Shown here: positions 61,354 to 64,000 of the stretch, one piece after another
How the letters are laid out: each line of letters begins with the position of its first letter
How positions within the stretch are numbered: position 1 is the first letter of the stretch
Source of the DNA: Tianweitania sp. UT-5YL-CI-8
GTDB lineage: Bacteria > Pseudomonadota > Alphaproteobacteria > Rhizobiales > Rhizobiaceae
Assembly (NCBI RefSeq): GCF_030010215.1
Contig: NZ_JASCRR010000003.1
Coordinates: 186,001-250,000, forward strand
Direction of reading: 5' to 3'
DNA: 64,000 nt
The notes under the pieces: model-generated
The model's database searches: none
What the model saw: only the letters and a program-made list of their open reading frames with translations
What the model was told of the DNA's origin: nothing
Program-made: the position numbers and the translations under genes

Positions 61354-61919
61354 TGGGCGTCATCGTCCATTTCAATGGATGGCCGGGCAGCGGCAAGCTG
61401 ACGATTGCCCGGGAACTCGCCGCGCGGCTCGACGCAAGGGTGATCGACAACCACACCCTGCTCAACCCTTCCGAGGCGCTCTATGAGCGCCACGACCTGG
61501 CCTATGGCACGCTGCGCCGCGAAGTCCGCGAACTGGTCTTCAGCCATTTGCGCAGAATGGACCCGCGCGTGCCGCTGATCTTCACCGACGCGCTGTCGGA
61601 CGACGCCTGGGACACGAAGATGTTCGACGAGTACCGCGCGCTTGCCACCGCGCGCCGGGCGCGGCTTGTGTCGGTGGTGCTGCAATGCTCCGAGGAAGAA
61701 AATGAGCGGCGGCTCGTCTCGCAAGGCCGCGCCGCGCAACAGAAGCTGACGCGCATCAGCACGTTGCGGCACCTGCGCGAGAACTACCAGTTGCTGCGTC
61801 CGGCTGGCGTGGAGTGCCACGCGCTCGATGTCAGCGTGATGACCGTGGACGACGCGGCCGGCTGGATCGTGTCGAGCGCTGGACTTTCGCCGCCGGAACG
61901 GCGTGTGAGCGAAGGGTAG
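61353..61919 (+). CDS. P-loop kinase-like protein (shikimate/adenylyl-kinase fold)
   Basis: The 188-residue protein starts with a P-loop FNGWPGSGKLTIARELA in which the usual Ser/Thr after the Lys is replaced by Leu, with Thr next; the rest of the fold (LIFTDALSDD, VVLQCSEEENERRL) resembles small-molecule kinases and gluconokinase-like proteins. The substrate is unknown. Its ATG overlaps the kdsA stop (TGATG), so it is translationally coupled to kdsA. Confidence 0.75.
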   Translation: MGVIVHFNGWPGSGKLTIARELAARLDARVIDNHTLLNPSEALYERHDLAYGTLRREVRELVFSHLRRMDPRVPLIFTDALSDDAWDTKMFDEYRALATARRARLVSVVLQCSEEENERRLVSQGRAAQQKLTRISTLRHLRENYQLLRPAGVECHALDVSVMTVDDAAGWIVSSAGLSPPERRVSEG

Positions 61920-61956
61920 TGACTGCTCACCGCAATGCGGTGTGAATTCATGCCCC

Positions 61957-62078
61957 CTCACCCAGCCTCCGCTTCGCTCGGCCACCCTCTCCCCGCTGGG
62001 GAGAGGAGAGCGGTCGGCGCCGCGCCAGTCCCTTCACCCCAGCGGGGAGAAGGTGGCCCGAAGGGCCGGATGAGGGGG
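61957..62078. repeat. Palindromic intergenic repeat, copy H (variant)
   Basis: About 95% identical to the copy at 52312-52433: CCTCCGCTTCGCTCGG, CTCTCCCCGCTGGGGAGAG, GAGCGGTCGGC, then the second hairpin (CCCCAGCGGGG) and GGCCCGAAGGGCCGGATGAG. Confidence 0.85.
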
Positions 62079-62184
62079 ACAATATCACGCTTGATAGACC
62101 TGTCATCGCAGGGAGATTTCCGCCCTTTCAAGCGGACAGAGGGGGCAACGTAGGGCGACGCGACGAAGCGCTAAACCATACCGA

Positions 62185-63159
62185 CTACTGCTCCACGCCC
62201 TCAGACAAAATAAAATCCGCGACAGCCGGCACCACGTCGGGCGCGAGCGGCAGAGTGGGATCGGCATAGGTTGCGGCATTGGCTGCGGGGTCGTCGGTCG
62301 CGACCGTCTTCAGCACGTGGTTGACATCAGGCAGAAGCCGAAGCGCGGCCTGCGCATTGGCTTCCTTCAGCGAGTAGGCGTCTTCGGTGCTGACCTGCAG
62401 GTCGCGCTCGCCTTGCACGATCAGCGCCGGACCCCGGTAGTCCGACATCATGCGAGCGGGATCGTGCGCAAACAGATCGATCCAGAAGCGCTGCAACTGC
62501 GGCGCGAAGAGTGTGGCGACGGCCGGCGGCAGGTTCGAGACGTCGACGGTTTTGCCAGCATCCAGATCGTCGATGACACCTTCGGCCTGGTCGAGGATCG
62601 GGGCATTGGCGGGGTTGTTGCGCAATTGCTCGCGCAGCGCTTCGGCCAATGGCCGGCCCGGCGTGGCGAGCAGGACGACGCCGCAGACGTCGGAAGCATG
62701 CCGTGCCGCGGCAAGCGCAATCAGCCCGCCCTCGCTGTGGCCGACGATCCAGACGCAAGCCGCGCCGGTCTCGCGGCGGATTTCGGCAACCCAGTTGAGC
62801 GTGTCGCCGGCATAGGCGCGGATGGACACGTCGTTGGGGTCGAGAACGGCATCCTTGCTGCCGCCGAGGCCGCGCTTGTCGGTGCGCACCGTGGCGATGC
62901 CTTGCGCCGCAAGTCCTTCCGCCAGCAGCCGGTAGGTGGCGGCTTTGACGCCGAGCGGGTTGTTGCCGTCGCGGTCTGTCGGCCCGGAGCCCGGAACGAT
63001 CAGCGCTATAGGCGGGCGCTGCGATGTGTCGGGCTTAAGCATTGTCCCTCGAAGCGGCCCGCGCGGCCCCTGGGTTTCGACCTGGGATTCGACAGGGCCA
63101 GCGGAGGCGATGAAACTCGCTCCGAGTGTGAGGCCGAGAGCCAGGAGTGGGATGCGCAT
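62185..63159 (-). CDS. Exported alpha/beta hydrolase
   Basis: The 324-residue protein has a signal peptide (RIPLLALGLTLGASFIASAG), then an alpha/beta hydrolase domain with ALIVPGSGPTDRDGNNP (oxyanion region), WIVGHSEGGLIALAAAR as the nucleophile elbow (GHSEGG), and an Asp/His part near ALIVQGERDLQVS and LPDVNHVLKTV. Similar exported proteins are serine aminopeptidase/esterase-like. Substrate unknown. The start at 63159 is followed directly by the signal peptide; the frame is open well upstream without support. Confidence 0.87.
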   Translation of the reverse strand: MRIPLLALGLTLGASFIASAGPVESQVETQGPRGPLRGTMLKPDTSQRPPIALIVPGSGPTDRDGNNPLGVKAATYRLLAEGLAAQGIATVRTDKRGLGGSKDAVLDPNDVSIRAYAGDTLNWVAEIRRETGAACVWIVGHSEGGLIALAAARHASDVCGVVLLATPGRPLAEALREQLRNNPANAPILDQAEGVIDDLDAGKTVDVSNLPPAVATLFAPQLQRFWIDLFAHDPARMMSDYRGPALIVQGERDLQVSTEDAYSLKEANAQAALRLLPDVNHVLKTVATDDPAANAATYADPTLPLAPDVVPAVADFILSEGVEQ

Positions 63160-63291
63160 GCGGTCTATCCAGCTTGGGTTCGCCCTGCCATAGCAACCGG
63201 CAGCGCGCGATGCCATGGCAGGAAGCCATGTCTTGTCGTTCCGGGCGACTATTTGCCGTGGCGACATTGCGTTTTTCGCTGCTTTGGCTAA

Positions 63292-64000
<709 letters not shown>

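Overview
The window is chromosomal DNA of high G+C content from an alphaproteobacterium, most likely Hyphomicrobiales (Rhizobiales) close to Phyllobacteriaceae such as Mesorhizobium. This placement is inferred from gene content: a B12-dependent NrdJ ribonucleotide reductase, a malic enzyme fused to a phosphotransacetylase-like domain, a class II DAHP synthase, a DUF1289/TIGR02281 pair, a DUF982 protein and dense rhizobial-type palindromic intergenic repeats. Almost all of it is housekeeping DNA. The only clear mobile-element signals are an integrase cut by the left edge, abutting dusA, and a MITE-like element near 20 kb.

Layout. 1-7.7 kb: integrase fragment, dusA, a retropepsin-like membrane protease with a DUF1289 protein, cobT, a sensor histidine kinase, then an overlapping cluster of nuclease, GST and uracil-DNA glycosylase, and an Lrp regulator. 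7.7-15.3 kb (mostly minus strand): a dehydrogenase with an AlkD-like repair protein, an amino-acid ABC importer lacking an ATPase gene, mobB, mobA, a DMT exporter and moaA. 15.4-24.5 kb: DUF971 protein, msrQ, an L,D-transpeptidase, tRNA-Val(CAC), gph, a MITE-like element, rpiA, DUF2059 protein, gor and class II DAHP synthase. 24.5-33.8 kb: MFS, GNAT and nadE; DUF1003 and DedA; hemerythrin protein and dgkA; an ABC exporter behind a possible leader-peptide attenuator; gltX. 33.9-43.6 kb: malic enzyme, an atypical SDR, MFS, dipeptide epimerase, and an Mla-type lipid-transport operon. 43.6-50.6 kb: an uncharacterised protein, a repeat cluster, hicB with a frameshifted hicA, and nrdJ with two NrdR boxes upstream. 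50.6-64 kb: Pit phosphate transporter, Nudix hydrolase, HPP-CBS protein, gpt, an orphan DnaB-like ATPase, Usp, a MoaB/CinA-like protein, wrbA, small proteins, a VOC protein, kdsA with a P-loop kinase, an alpha/beta hydrolase and the start of eno.

Working links. mobA, mobB and moaA belong to molybdenum cofactor synthesis. cobT supplies the lower ligand of the cobamide that NrdJ needs. gor and a GST use glutathione. Four mla genes form one operon for phospholipid traffic at the outer membrane. The strongest candidates for new biology are the leader peptide and hairpin before the ABC exporter (about 30.29-30.50 kb), the frameshifted hicA that may be a pseudogene or a programmed -1 frameshift (46.0 kb), the two NrdR boxes 31 bp apart before nrdJ, the island edge at dusA, and the 267-bp MITE-like element. 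No CRISPR array, rRNA or cobalamin riboswitch was seen. All readings were made by eye; no database search was run.
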